DNA from: JBBQUP01 sp038212305
Lineage (GTDB): Bacteria; Bacteroidota; Bacteroidia; Bacteroidales; Marinilabiliaceae
Assembly: GCA_038212305.1 (NCBI GenBank)
Contig: JBBQUP010000003.1
Span: 1-64,000 of the forward strand
Length of the DNA: 64,000 nucleotides
Direction of reading: 5' to 3'
Below the pieces are notes generated by a model. The model searched no databases. It had not been told where the DNA came from and was given only the letters and a program-made list of their open reading frames with translations. The translations under genes were made by a program, and so were the position numbers. Within the stretch, counting starts at the first letter, position 1. The number at the start of each line of letters is the position of its first letter. This document shows positions 17,937 to 27,893 of the stretch, one piece after another.

Positions 17937-18203
17937 ACTAGCTTACAATCATTAACAGTGATAAACGATAAAGGTTTAACTTAAAACAGGATTTATAGCT
18001 ACTTATAAGATATACATAGTTGTGGAATCGATCAAGGTATTTTCCTTAATTCGTTGATAATCTTGAGGTATGAATCAGGACTTTATTTGTAATAAGATCA
18101 ATTTTAAAAATGCTATTTGTCTTTCTTGTCAAGAATGATTATAAATATTTTAACTCATGCTTATAAACATATGGTAGCAATGCCGTCAAAAGATTAAAAA
18201 TTA

Positions 18204-18211
18204 TACTTTTG
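18204..18211 (+). promoter_or_regulatory. Putative -7 element for the CoA transferase gene
   Basis: TACTTTTG matches TAnnTTTG and is followed by CATCC, as at many Bacteroidota starts. It lies 44 bases before the chosen ATG at 18256. Confidence 0.5.
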
Positions 18212-18255
18212 CATCCAGTTTAACGGATGTGTCATCGATAAATATTAAAATTAGT

Positions 18256-19554
18256 ATGCATTATAAAGCAGTTTCGGCCGAAGAGGCAGTAAAAGTAATT
18301 AAGTCGGGAGACAGAGTTCATATGAGTAGTGTGGCAGTAACACCGCACCATTTGATAAATGCCATGGTTGAACGTGGTGAAAATAAAGAGTTTAAAAATG
18401 TTACTATTCAGCACATTCATACCGAAGGGGCTGCACCTTATGCAAATGCCGAATTTGAAGGGATTTTTCAACTCGAATCGTTTTTTGTTGGGGGGAATGT
18501 TCGTAAGCAAACTCAAGCGGGTTATGCTGATTATATTCCTGTATTTTTAAGTGAAACTCAAAAATTAATCCGTCAAGGCTACCTGAAAGTTAATGTAGCA
18601 ATGATTATGGTTTCACCTCCTGATAAACATGGTTTTGTGTCGCTGGGAACATCGGTTGATGCAACACTTGCTGCCATTGAAAACGCTGATACAGTAATTG
18701 CGATGGTGAATAAATATGTGCCTCGTGCTTGGGGTGATGCTATGATTCATATGAGTAACGTAGATATATTCGTAGAGCACGACACTCCTTTGTATGTTCA
18801 TAACAATGAGCCATTGTCGGATATTGAAAAAATGATTGGATACAATGTTGCTCAATTAGTTGACGATGGTGCTTGTTTGCAAATGGGAATTGGTGGTATT
18901 CCTAATGCCGTTTTGGCCGAGTTAGGTAACCACAAAGATTTAGGTGTTCACACCGAAATGTTTTCAGATGGTTTACTACCTCTTGTTGCTAGTGGTGTGG
19001 TTAATGGACGACGTAAACAAATCGATAAAGGTAAAATTGTTGCTTCGTTCCTTATGGGATCGCAAGCTGTTTATGATTTTATTGATGATAATCCTATGGT
19101 TGCCATGATGGATGTTGCTCATACCAATGGCATTCATGTGATTCGTAAAAACCATAAAGTAACAGCAATTAACTCCGCTTTATCGGTTGATATTACCGGA
19201 CAAGTTTGTGCCGATTCAATTGGAACTACTTTTTATTCAGGTGTTGGAGGTCAAATCGACTTTATTCGTGGAGCAGGACATAGCGAGGGTGGTAAACCTA
19301 TTATTGCCATGCCATCGGTTACTTCTAAAGGAGTTTCTAAAATTACACCAACATTAATTGAAGGAGCTGGAGTTGTAACAACTCGTTCGAATATGCATTG
19401 GTTAGTTACTGAGCATGGAGCCATTAACTTATATGGAAAAACACTTCAGGAACGCGCCAGATTGGTCATTTCTTTAGCTCATCCCGATCATCGCGAAGTT
19501 TTGGATAAAGCAGCTTTTGAGCGCTTTGGAAGTCACTATCACTTTGTTAAATAA
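18256..19554 (+). CDS. Acetyl-CoA hydrolase/transferase family protein (4-hydroxybutyrate CoA-transferase-like)
   Basis: The 432-residue protein belongs to the CoA-transferase family I group that includes 4-hydroxybutyrate and butyryl/acetate CoA-transferases. Seen are MHYKAVSAEEAVKVIKSGDR at the start, MIMVSPPDKHGFVSLG, the glycine motif GIGGIPNAVLAEL, HTEMFSDG with the likely catalytic glutamate, and FYSGVGGQIDFIRGA. These enzymes move CoA between acyl groups in short-chain acid metabolism; the substrate here is not certain. A GTG at 18229 could extend it by nine residues, but the promoter position and family alignment favour 18256. Confidence 0.9.
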   Translation: MHYKAVSAEEAVKVIKSGDRVHMSSVAVTPHHLINAMVERGENKEFKNVTIQHIHTEGAAPYANAEFEGIFQLESFFVGGNVRKQTQAGYADYIPVFLSETQKLIRQGYLKVNVAMIMVSPPDKHGFVSLGTSVDATLAAIENADTVIAMVNKYVPRAWGDAMIHMSNVDIFVEHDTPLYVHNNEPLSDIEKMIGYNVAQLVDDGACLQMGIGGIPNAVLAELGNHKDLGVHTEMFSDGLLPLVASGVVNGRRKQIDKGKIVASFLMGSQAVYDFIDDNPMVAMMDVAHTNGIHVIRKNHKVTAINSALSVDITGQVCADSIGTTFYSGVGGQIDFIRGAGHSEGGKPIIAMPSVTSKGVSKITPTLIEGAGVVTTRSNMHWLVTEHGAINLYGKTLQERARLVISLAHPDHREVLDKAAFERFGSHYHFVK

Positions 19555-19572
19555 TCGATTATCGAATACAAT

Positions 19573-19602
19573 AAAAGGGTTGCTCACGAGCAACCCTTTT
19601 TG
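19573..19602 (+). terminator. Bidirectional terminator after the CoA transferase gene
   Basis: AAAAGGGTTGCTC (19573-19585) pairs with GAGCAACCCTTTT (19588-19600), then TTGTTT. The A-run on the left arm lets it act also for the convergent gene at 19634-20635. Confidence 0.9.
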
Positions 19603-19633
19603 TTTAATCCTAAAATATATATCGATTCCGCGA

Positions 19634-20635
19634 CTATTGATAACTCTGGCTGCCCGAACTGGTATTGCCTGTAACAACGATAAATCCTTTTGAAATTGTT
19701 AGCGAATCATGTCCTTTTATTCCTTTAGCACTTAAACTACCTGAGGATGCATTGAGGTTAAAACTTAATTCTTCGGCATCGTTAATGAGTTCCATGTGCA
19801 CAATTCCTGATGAAGCTGAAAACGAGGAATTACCGGTTAGTTTTATCTGATTGCCTGATTGACTTCCACTAGAACTTACAAGGTTTAAACTTCCTGTAAC
19901 GGTTGATATTTTAATGCTCCCCGAACTGCTATTCCCGTTTACATTTCCAATAATATCGTTTCCACGAATACTTCCCGAAGTAGTTTTGGCATTCACATCA
20001 CCTTGTATATTATTCATTTGAATTCCACCAGATGAACATTGGGCTGATAAGCTTCCTTTTACTTCGGTTACATTTATTGATCCCGAGGAGGCTGATGATT
20101 TAATATCGCCTTTAATATTTTCTATTTTCTGACTTCCCGATAAGGTTTTAATATTTACTGAGCTAATAATATTTTTGGCTGAAATACTACCTGAACTGGC
20201 ATTTAAATCAACCGTCCCACCTTGAATGCCATCCAATTGTACACTTCCCGATGAATTATCGACCATTATATTGGTTGCAATAGGTAAGCTTAACTCAAGT
20301 TTTCCATCTATATTTCCCCAATTCATATTTGGCTTTTCTAACCATATTTTAAGAACATGGTTGTCCTCAGTGTATTTGATTTTTAAATCATCATATGCTT
20401 TTGATGCTTTAATGACTCCTTTAAAACTAACCATATGGCCTTCGATGGCATTAATATTAACCTGACAAAAAGAGCCTTCTACTTCAACCGAAGTAATGTT
20501 ATCGAACGATAAATCAACTTGGTCAACAATGGTTTGTTGAGCGTTTATGCACGAGATCAGCAAGCTTGATGCCGCAACGTACGCCAACGTTTTAGTTGTA
20601 ATGATGCTTTGAATTTTTCGAATTAGTTGTTTCAT
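19634..20635 (-). CDS. DUF4097/GIN-domain beta-solenoid surface protein
   Basis: This 333-residue exported protein has an N-terminal signal ending LLISCINAQ, readable as a lipobox or as a signal peptidase I site. The mature part is a ladder of about ten short repeats built around S-S-G-S followed by I/L and G (SASSGSINVTEVKGS, CSSGGIQMNNIQGD, TSGSIRGNDIIGN and similar). This is the pattern of the DUF4097 / 'head GIN' family, a right-handed beta-helix. Function is unknown; adhesin is a database label only. It is followed by a shared terminator and lies downstream of the ABC transporter gene. Confidence 0.85.
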   Translation of the reverse strand: MKQLIRKIQSIITTKTLAYVAASSLLISCINAQQTIVDQVDLSFDNITSVEVEGSFCQVNINAIEGHMVSFKGVIKASKAYDDLKIKYTEDNHVLKIWLEKPNMNWGNIDGKLELSLPIATNIMVDNSSGSVQLDGIQGGTVDLNASSGSISAKNIISSVNIKTLSGSQKIENIKGDIKSSASSGSINVTEVKGSLSAQCSSGGIQMNNIQGDVNAKTTSGSIRGNDIIGNVNGNSSSGSIKISTVTGSLNLVSSSGSQSGNQIKLTGNSSFSASSGIVHMELINDAEELSFNLNASSGSLSAKGIKGHDSLTISKGFIVVTGNTSSGSQSYQ

Positions 20636-20817
20636 TTGAGTAAAATTAGTTTCAAAATTTATTGGATCAGTAAGTCATTTTCTTGTTCGACGACATGATC
20701 GCTTAGTTTGAGTTTTACTCAATATCATGGCATCGCAGTATTTGTAATTCTAAAAAAGAACCTACAATTACTATGACGCCCAAGATTTGCAATAAGTTAC
20801 ACTAAATGGATAAAATA

Positions 20818-23800
20818 TTAAGTAGTAAGCTTTTGTAACTGTTTGTTAAGTCGGCGTAGCTTGAATCGTTCAACGGTATATAGTATTTTACGAAGCAAAT
20901 CGAAATACAACGTGATATAGCAAATAATTGATGAAAGCCATATGATGAGAATGTTAAAATACAATGTTGGTATTGGATATCCAAACATTAACTTAACTGG
21001 AGCATAAAAGTGTGCTCGTCCCATTTTTGATAGTGGTTCTTGATAAATGGGGTGTCTTTTTTGAATAAATCGTTTTCCAGTAAATTCAATTTGTTTTAGT
21101 TCGTTCTTTTTTTGAACCTGTGTTGCTAACGCTTCGTTATAATATTTTTGTTTGAATTCAACAAGTTTATTATTGCTTCCCAAGGCTTTTGCCATCTCCC
21201 TTAGCTTATTGTCTTTTGCTTGACGATTTTCGACATAGATAATTTTTAATTGATTGCTCAATGAGTCCAAATTAGTTGTAATTTGAGTGTTGGCAATAAT
21301 ATTAAATGTATCCAAAGGATTCGCGACTTTTAACGAAGGCCAATGAAATTGAACCCTTTCCAGTTCTTTTTTTAGCAATGGATAATTAAATGCCAATTGA
21401 GCAGAATCGCCAATTTGATAATCTGATAAGCAAGTTTTGTTTAGCGATTGTAGCTGGGGTATAAGAGCTGATGTATAAAACGATGATTTACTGATCGCTT
21501 TTTCATAATCGTAAATGGCTTTTTCGTAATCGTTATTTAAAAACTGATTAACAGCCAGAGTTTCATAAGCCCAACGCGAAATCATTAAATCGCCACTTCG
21601 AGGAACATATTCTTGCGATGTTATTGATTTATGAAGTTTATCGAAGTTGACAATAACTCCACTAAATAAAAGCTGAGGAACTAAAATTAGCGGGATGGTA
21701 ATGTAAATTGAAACAACGGAATTGAGTCCACTACTAATATTTAATCCTAGCATATTTGCAAAGCAAGCGGTTGAGAATAATATAGCCCAATAGCTGAGGT
21801 TCATTCCATCAATTTCTAAAATGGCATTGCCAATTAAAACAAAACTAAGTGTTTGTATGGCTGATATTATGAATAGTATTGACATTTTACTGCTGAGATA
21901 ACTAAATCGACTTAGATTTAGAAATTTCTCGCGTTTAAGCAGTTTTTTGTCTTTTATTATTTCCTCGGCACTTACGTTAAGTCCTAAGAACAGCGACACA
22001 ACTACACTCATGAATAAGTAAGCCGGAATATTCTCATTCTCACTAAAAATATAAGCATTAGGATCGGATGCTGTGCCTGCAATAAATTTTGTGAAAAATC
22101 CCAAGATAACTGCTAAAATAGGTGCTTCAATTAAATTGATGAGCAAATACTGTTTGTCCTTAATTTTGGATAAAGCATCGCGCATGGCAAAAATGCTGAA
22201 CTGACGCAATCGACCAGGAATGTTATATAAATTGGGAGGAAGCTTTTCTTTTCGTTGTATTTGGCGTTTGGTTTTCCATTCGAACTTACTCTCGAAATTT
22301 TGAAGGTAGAGTTGATACCAATCCTCAGGTTTTACTTTGCGTTTACGAATGAGTTTGCCACTTGGACCCACAATACGCGCTTCAATTATTCTTAAAGGTT
22401 GCTCTGTTTTAACATTGCCACAAGTCGAACATTCACGCTCTTCGGCATTTACATAATGAGCTTGTTGCTTATAATAAACAATGGCATCCATTGGATTTCC
22501 ACCAAAAATTATGTGTCCTCCTTTGTCGATGATTAACAGTTTATCGATTAATTTATACAAGTCGGAGGCAGGTTGATGAATGTTAATGATTACAAGCTTG
22601 CCTTTAAGCGTTTGTCGTTTTAAAAGAACAATAACTTTTTCCGAATCCATTGACGACAAGCCTGACGTGGGTTCATCAACAAAGAGAATAGATGGTTCCC
22701 GAACCAATTCTAAAGCTATATTTAATCGTTTACGTTGACCGCCACTTAGCATCTTTTTCAAGGGGTTGCCTACCACTAAATCGCGTGCTTCAACTAAATC
22801 AAAATCGTTGAGTGCCTTTTCAACTAATTTAACAATGTCCGCGTGGTTAAGGTGGCTAAAACATAGTTTGGCATTGTAGTAGAGGTTTTCAAATACTGTT
22901 AACTCTTCAATTAGCATATCGTCCTGAGGAACAAAACCAATAACCCCTTGAAGTATCTCAGCATCAGTCTGAATATCGTAGCCATTAATTGTAATCATCC
23001 CGTTGCTGAGGCGATAATTACCATTTAATACGTTTAAAAGCGTTGATTTTCCTGTTCCACTGCCGCCCATAACCGCCACTAATTGGCCTGATCGTCCTGT
23101 GAAACTGAATTTGTGAATACCAATTTGGTTGTTGTTAAATTTGTATTCAATATCTAATGCACGGTAAATAATACGCCCTTTATCTTCGCGTTGAATAAAC
23201 TTTTCGGCAACCGTTCCATAATACACAGGTGGCATTAACGACGTTTTTATCATAGAGCCAGCATTTAATACAAACGCTCTGTCTTGCTCTACTTTATTGC
23301 CGTTCATGTATAAGTTACGGCTACCAGAGTACCTAAAAAAGAAGGAAGTGGTACTTCGTATATGCAACACCCAAACTACAACTTGTTGTTTTGCATTGAA
23401 TATGTGCTTAATCCCATTTATTGGTGAAACAGGATCGTTACTAATTAGCAGTAACGCACTTTTATCGGTAACCTCTTCGGGTTTTTTTATGATGAAATCG
23501 GCCAGATTAATAAAATCTTTCTCATTAATTCGAAGTTCAGCCGCCACTGTTTTTATGAAATCGAACTCTTCAGGACAAACTTCTGTATCGTTCTTTAAAA
23601 AATTGAGAAGGAGAGCTAACAAGATAAGACGTGGCTCTTCTTCCATTTCCTGATTAACATGTGAGCATATTTCCAATACTTTAAAATAGCGTTTAGATTG
23701 CCATTTCTCTTTTTGCTCTGGATTTTCAGATAAATCTACTTTGCGATAATTGTTAAGATGTTGGTCGTATTTTGTTAGATATTGTTCAACATAGTCGCGA

Positions 23801-23922
23801 TTATAGTATTTACTCAAAAAAGACTCTACCAACGATCGGGCTCTTTCATTATCGTTCGCCTTAATTACATCGGTAAGTAAGGCAAACAACTGCATTAGGG
23901 CTTCGAGCAACGATTCACTCAT
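20818..23922 (-). CDS. Large ABC transporter fusion (TerB-like, FHA-like, ABCG ATPase, permease)
   Basis: This 1,034-residue protein joins several parts. Residues 1-150 are helical and resemble a TerB-like domain. Residues 185-235 resemble an FHA domain (RYSGSRNLYMNGNKV). The ABC ATPase has Walker A GGSGTGKST (near 287), signature LSGGQRKRLN (near 392) and Walker B ILFVDEPTSGLSS. A CxxC pair (ECSTCGNV) lies near 505. The ABC2-type permease starts near 615. A roughly 200-residue loop with a TPR-like stretch (NDYEKAIYDYEKAIS) separates the later helices. The order matches ABCG-type half-transporters of Bacteroidota; the substrate is unknown. A hairpin lies in the leader. Confidence 0.88.
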   Translation of the reverse strand: MSESLLEALMQLFALLTDVIKANDNERARSLVESFLSKYYNRDYVEQYLTKYDQHLNNYRKVDLSENPEQKEKWQSKRYFKVLEICSHVNQEMEEEPRLILLALLLNFLKNDTEVCPEEFDFIKTVAAELRINEKDFINLADFIIKKPEEVTDKSALLLISNDPVSPINGIKHIFNAKQQVVVWVLHIRSTTSFFFRYSGSRNLYMNGNKVEQDRAFVLNAGSMIKTSLMPPVYYGTVAEKFIQREDKGRIIYRALDIEYKFNNNQIGIHKFSFTGRSGQLVAVMGGSGTGKSTLLNVLNGNYRLSNGMITINGYDIQTDAEILQGVIGFVPQDDMLIEELTVFENLYYNAKLCFSHLNHADIVKLVEKALNDFDLVEARDLVVGNPLKKMLSGGQRKRLNIALELVREPSILFVDEPTSGLSSMDSEKVIVLLKRQTLKGKLVIINIHQPASDLYKLIDKLLIIDKGGHIIFGGNPMDAIVYYKQQAHYVNAEERECSTCGNVKTEQPLRIIEARIVGPSGKLIRKRKVKPEDWYQLYLQNFESKFEWKTKRQIQRKEKLPPNLYNIPGRLRQFSIFAMRDALSKIKDKQYLLINLIEAPILAVILGFFTKFIAGTASDPNAYIFSENENIPAYLFMSVVVSLFLGLNVSAEEIIKDKKLLKREKFLNLSRFSYLSSKMSILFIISAIQTLSFVLIGNAILEIDGMNLSYWAILFSTACFANMLGLNISSGLNSVVSIYITIPLILVPQLLFSGVIVNFDKLHKSITSQEYVPRSGDLMISRWAYETLAVNQFLNNDYEKAIYDYEKAISKSSFYTSALIPQLQSLNKTCLSDYQIGDSAQLAFNYPLLKKELERVQFHWPSLKVANPLDTFNIIANTQITTNLDSLSNQLKIIYVENRQAKDNKLREMAKALGSNNKLVEFKQKYYNEALATQVQKKNELKQIEFTGKRFIQKRHPIYQEPLSKMGRAHFYAPVKLMFGYPIPTLYFNILIIWLSSIICYITLYFDLLRKILYTVERFKLRRLNKQLQKLTT

Positions 23923-23957
23923 GAAAATAGGAGGTTTTTAGGATTGTATTAGAGCGA

Positions 23958-23997
23958 TAAAGGAGCTATTCCGTCTTATCGAAAGAAAGCTCCTTTA
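23958..23997 (-). promoter_or_regulatory. Leader hairpin upstream of the ABC transporter gene
   Basis: TAAAGGAGCT (23958-23967) pairs perfectly with AGCTCCTTTA (23988-23997) around a 20-base loop. An overlapping alternative stem CGATAA/TTATCG (23955-23960 and 23976-23981) cannot form at the same time. There is no clear T-run on either strand, so a simple terminator is unlikely. Confidence 0.45.
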
Positions 23998-24037
23998 GGG
24001 AATATGGACTTGCTAACCCGACATTTGAGCCGCAAGT

Positions 24038-24841
24038 TTAGTTTATAAATTGATCACGAATAGTTCTGATTTTTTCTGTAATGCTAATCAATTGACTTTC
24101 AGAGATAGATCCATCAATTGAATCAAAGATTGCTTTAATAGGAGCAATGGTAGTAATTATTTCAGCTACATCGCTGTTAGCAGTATTTTTATCTAGAATT
24201 TCGTGCATTTTAGCAAGCGATTCTTTCTGATCCATTACAATTTTCACCATTTCTTTATCATTAAAAGTATCCTCCGAAATGTGAGTCGCAATATATAATC
24301 CTTCAACCCAAGTGCCAGTTAAAACAATGGCAGCAACACCCGGACGACCTGTTTTATTTAAATAGGCATAGGTGTCGTAAAATGTATTGGTAATTAGTTT
24401 TACCAAAACGTCTTTGTCATCGTTGCTATTTTCAATTTTATCTAATAATTCAGGATTCATAGCTGCATTTAAATCCAACTCTTCGATAAGTTTTTTCGAA
24501 GCGTTTAAAAAATCCATGGTAGCTTGCTTTTGTCTATAAGTGCTTGCATAACTTAAATCGGCACCATAAATACCTAAGTTAAGTGCTTGCTTACGTTCAG
24601 TAAGATAATTAGACGCTTTACTAGGGTCGTTTGATAAGGTTAAGATATAAGCAGCACCAATGCGGTTGAGCATTTCGGTAACTTCAAATGCTGTAGGCAT
24701 AGGATATACCAAGTCTTTTACATCTTGTTCAATTTCACTTTTAGTTACTTTTGTTGAATTTTGTTGACTAAAATTACAAGAATAAAGCACAATCATGGCT
24801 ATAACAGCCAATATTGTTGTGTAAGCAGAGATTTTTTTCAT
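24038..24841 (-). CDS. Lipoprotein of unknown function
   Basis: I do not recognise the family. The ATG at 24841 gives MKKISAYTTILAVIAMIVLYSC, an N-terminal signal ending in a lipobox-like LYSC, so the protein is probably lipid-anchored. An upstream in-frame ATG at 24853 adds four residues. The rest (about 267 residues in all) is almost wholly alpha-helical, with DVKDLVYPMPTAFEVTEMLN, LNLGIYGADLSYASTYRQ and GRPGVAAIVLTGTWVEGLYI. Similar predicted lipoproteins occur across Bacteroidales. Two -7-like boxes (24974-24981 and 24990-24997) lie 133-149 bases upstream. Confidence 0.8.
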   Translation of the reverse strand: MKKISAYTTILAVIAMIVLYSCNFSQQNSTKVTKSEIEQDVKDLVYPMPTAFEVTEMLNRIGAAYILTLSNDPSKASNYLTERKQALNLGIYGADLSYASTYRQKQATMDFLNASKKLIEELDLNAAMNPELLDKIENSNDDKDVLVKLITNTFYDTYAYLNKTGRPGVAAIVLTGTWVEGLYIATHISEDTFNDKEMVKIVMDQKESLAKMHEILDKNTANSDVAEIITTIAPIKAIFDSIDGSISESQLISITEKIRTIRDQFIN

Positions 24842-25168
24842 TTGTATATTCATTTTTTATATAATCTATATCTTTAGTTTGTAGTATGATCTTAAAATAT
24901 ACTTTATAATACAGCTACCCAATTATTTAATCTAACTTATAAGTTTTTAAATAACTCTTTATTTAGTTTAGTACAAATATAGTGGATTTCAAAACTAATT
25001 TGTTTTAATTATTGTGAAATTTATATCATTTTAATAGAATCAATTTTACTAATGAACGTTTGCAGCCTACTTTAACATGGTTAATAGTTAAAATTCAAAA
25101 TAGTTAATCAAATGGACTAGTAATTAGAATATAAACGAGCTGATGCATAACAAAATAATGGGGACGGC
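24842..25168. other. AT-rich intergenic region between recJ and the lipoprotein gene
   Basis: No gene or strong hairpin is seen in these 327 bases. On the minus strand TATATTTG (24974-24981) and TAGTTTTG (24990-24997) both match TAnnTTTG and could serve the lipoprotein gene with a leader of about 130 bases. Confidence 0.5.
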
Positions 25169-26893
25169 TTATTCTAATTGGTAAGGAAACAATAAATCAC
25201 GAATAGTCATTTGTAGTGAGGTTAAACCATTAAAAACATTTTCATCGACACAATAGCATACATCAAATGGTTTGCCTTGTTTTACCTGATCTAAAAAGTG
25301 CGACATTTGAAAAGCAACGCCAGGCTTAATAGCAGCCGAGTGTTCTTCAATTAATTCAACTTTTAAATGATCTTTGTCTTTTCCAACTGCTTTGGATGTT
25401 CCATAATCGAATACACGACGAGTGGCAAAAACGGGTTTCATATTCCCTGGCCCAAAAGGCTTAAATTGTTTGAGAATACGGTTGAAACGCTCATCGATAT
25501 CTTTTAGATGAATCTCATCATCAATTTCAATTTGAGGGACGAGTTGCTCGGGTAAAATTGTTTCAGATACAATTTTTTCGAAACGTCTTATAAATTCAGG
25601 CACACGTTCGGGTTTGAGGGTTAAACCTGCCGCATACATGTGACCTCCAAAATTCTCTAGCAAATCGCTGCACGATTCAATGGCTTTGTACAAATCAAAT
25701 CCTTCCACCGATCGTGCCGATCCCGTCGCCAAACCTTTCGACTGAGTTAATACAATGGTTGGACGGTAATAGTGTTCGGTCAATCGCGAGGCAACAATAC
25801 CTACAACGCCTTTATGCCAGTCGGGTTTAAATAAAACTGTGGATTTTCGGTTGGCTAATTCGGGACTAGATGAAAGCATATCTAAAGCTTCCTGAGTAAT
25901 GGTTCTATCCAAATCTTTGCGAGTATTATTGCTCACATCAATGTCTTCACTCATTTGTTTAGCCTCCAAAGGTTCGGAGCTGACTAATAAATCAACCGCA
26001 TCATTACCCGAATCGATACGGCCAGCAGCGTTAATACGAGGGCCAATTTTAAACACTATGTCGCTAATGGTTAACTCACGGCCTTCCATTCCTGCAATTT
26101 TAATAATTGAAAGTAAGCCCGTTGATGGAGTTGTGTTGAGTTTTTGTAAACCATAAAAGGCCATAATCCGATTTTCACCAGTTATAGGAACAATGTCGGA
26201 AGCAATGCTAACGGCTACTAAATCGAGGTACTCGTAAACTTCTTCCTCATTTATTTTATTTTGCCGACAATAGGCTTGAATAAGCTTAAATCCTACACCA
26301 CAGCCACTTAAGTTCCTGTCTGGATAATTGCAATCCAATCGTTTGGGATCTAAAATCGCAACTGCTTTAGGTAAAAATTCACCGGGTGTGTGATGATCGC
26401 AGATGACAAAATCGATATCTCTTTTGCTAGCATATTCGATTTTTTCAACCGCTTTAATACCGCAATCGAGAGCAATTATAAGACTTACGCCAGAAGTTGA
26501 AGCGTAATCGATTCCCTTTAGAGAGACACCATAACCCTCTTCGTATCGATTGGGAATGTAAAAGTCGAGATTTTTATGGCGTTTTTTTAAAAATGAATAA
26601 ACTAAAGCTACCGAGGTGGTTCCATCTACATCATAATCGCCATAAACCATAATCCGTTCATTGTTTTTCATGGCAATATCGAGGCGATTAATGGCCTTGT
26701 CCATATCGGTCATTAAAAACGGATCATGTAAGTCAGAAAGTTGAGGACGAAAAAATACTCGTGCTTCTTCGAAATTATTAATGCCACGCTGAACCAATAA
26801 ATTGGCAATCACTCGATTCACATTGAGTGATTCGGCTAGTTGGTTTACTTTTTCCGAGTCTCCGGGTTGTTTTAGTGTCCAGCGTTTATCCAT
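25169..26893 (-). CDS. recJ: Single-stranded-DNA-specific exonuclease RecJ
   Basis: RecJ degrades single-stranded DNA 5' to 3' in recombination and mismatch repair. The DHH domain has motif I VYGDYDVDGTTS (83-94), ALDCGIK (141-147) and CDHHTPGE with the D-H-H triad at 166-168. The DHHA1 domain shows GVVGIVASRL, GSARSVEGFDLY and GGHMYAAGLT. The C-terminal OB fold follows from about 460. Length (574 aa) is typical. It ends 327 bp before the lipoprotein gene, and lipB ends 123 bp upstream. Confidence 0.97.
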   Translation of the reverse strand: MDKRWTLKQPGDSEKVNQLAESLNVNRVIANLLVQRGINNFEEARVFFRPQLSDLHDPFLMTDMDKAINRLDIAMKNNERIMVYGDYDVDGTTSVALVYSFLKKRHKNLDFYIPNRYEEGYGVSLKGIDYASTSGVSLIIALDCGIKAVEKIEYASKRDIDFVICDHHTPGEFLPKAVAILDPKRLDCNYPDRNLSGCGVGFKLIQAYCRQNKINEEEVYEYLDLVAVSIASDIVPITGENRIMAFYGLQKLNTTPSTGLLSIIKIAGMEGRELTISDIVFKIGPRINAAGRIDSGNDAVDLLVSSEPLEAKQMSEDIDVSNNTRKDLDRTITQEALDMLSSSPELANRKSTVLFKPDWHKGVVGIVASRLTEHYYRPTIVLTQSKGLATGSARSVEGFDLYKAIESCSDLLENFGGHMYAAGLTLKPERVPEFIRRFEKIVSETILPEQLVPQIEIDDEIHLKDIDERFNRILKQFKPFGPGNMKPVFATRRVFDYGTSKAVGKDKDHLKVELIEEHSAAIKPGVAFQMSHFLDQVKQGKPFDVCYCVDENVFNGLTSLQMTIRDLLFPYQLE

Positions 26894-27016
26894 TTTTTAT
26901 TTAAAGCTTTCAGTCAAATTTGCCTAAAAATATAGTTTTTTAGCTTATCGTTAACTACTCTTAACAAAAAACTTTTAAACATAATTCACTAATGATTGAA
27001 TATGAATGCAAAGCAA

Positions 27017-27712
27017 TTAGGCCAATGTTAAATTAAATGTTTTGAGAATGATCTTTTCTAATTTCTCTTTTACTTCATCAAAATCGAGTTCATAACCTAG
27101 CTCCTTTTGCATGGATGTGACTCCCTTGTCAACAAAACCGCATGGATTAATGTGTGAAAAGTAGGTAAGGTTGGTGTTTACATTTAAGGCAAACCCATGC
27201 ATGGTAATATAACGACTGGCTCTTACGCCAATGGCACATAATTTTCGAGCCGAACCGGGCTTTTTTGTGTCGAGCCAAACACCTGTTGCTCCATCTAAAC
27301 GATCGGTATTTAGATTATAATGAGCTAATGTATCAATAATGGCTTGTTCTAGTTTAAAAATGTATTCTTTAACACCCATTTTTAACTTTTCTAAATCAAA
27401 AATAGGGTAACCTACAATTTGACCAGGACCATGGTAGGTAATGTCGCCACCTCGATTAATTTTGTAAAAAGTGGCATTAATATTTTTTAAAAACTGATCG
27501 TTGATCAATAAATTATTGACTTCACCACTTTTCCCTAAAGTATAAACATGCGGATGTTCAACAAATAGAAGATGTTGAAGTTGATCGCTATTTTGTGTTT
27601 TTGCAATTTCTGTTTTTGTGGCCATTAATTGATTAAAGAGGTTTTCTTGATAATCCCAAACCTCTTTATAATCGCGTAGTCCTAAATCTTCGAAGTGAAT
27701 GATGTTGCTCAT
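27017..27712 (-). CDS. lipB: Lipoyl(octanoyl) transferase
   Basis: LipB moves octanoate from acyl carrier protein to lipoate-dependent enzymes. The conserved RGGDITYHGPGQIVGYPI lies at about 87-104. The catalytic lysine is K157 in ARKLCAIGV and the acyl-cysteine is C191 in INPCGF. The 231-residue length is normal. It lies 181 bp downstream of lipA on the same strand, and LipA inserts sulfur into the octanoyl group that LipB attaches. Confidence 0.97.
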   Translation of the reverse strand: MSNIIHFEDLGLRDYKEVWDYQENLFNQLMATKTEIAKTQNSDQLQHLLFVEHPHVYTLGKSGEVNNLLINDQFLKNINATFYKINRGGDITYHGPGQIVGYPIFDLEKLKMGVKEYIFKLEQAIIDTLAHYNLNTDRLDGATGVWLDTKKPGSARKLCAIGVRASRYITMHGFALNVNTNLTYFSHINPCGFVDKGVTSMQKELGYELDFDEVKEKLEKIILKTFNLTLA

Positions 27713-27893
27713 AATTGGTTAAAGTTTTTATTCAGCGAATCCTGATTTATATAGTTTTTTCCGTTGGCTAAACAGGCTGTGTTTGATATTAATGTTTTTC
27801 AGATTTTAGCGAATCGACATTGCTTTCTAATTATCTTTTTCTCTTTCCGTCTTCTTCTCATCTACCCATCTCTTTTTCTCAAACTCTTCTTCG

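Larger units (their letters stand above)
17775..18255. other. Intergenic region with dispersed repeat copy 1 and a promoter
   Basis: This 481-bp gap contains no credible gene. It holds dispersed repeat copy 1 (17795-17936), an AT-rich stretch in which CTTGTCAAGAAT (18124-18135) echoes the repeat end, and a promoter-like box before the CoA transferase gene. Confidence 0.7.

Noticed and set aside
27830..27893. Pyrimidine-rich tract between lipA and lipB
   Set aside because: It vaguely resembles AT-rich stretches at 44560 and 55000, but no alignable repeat was found.
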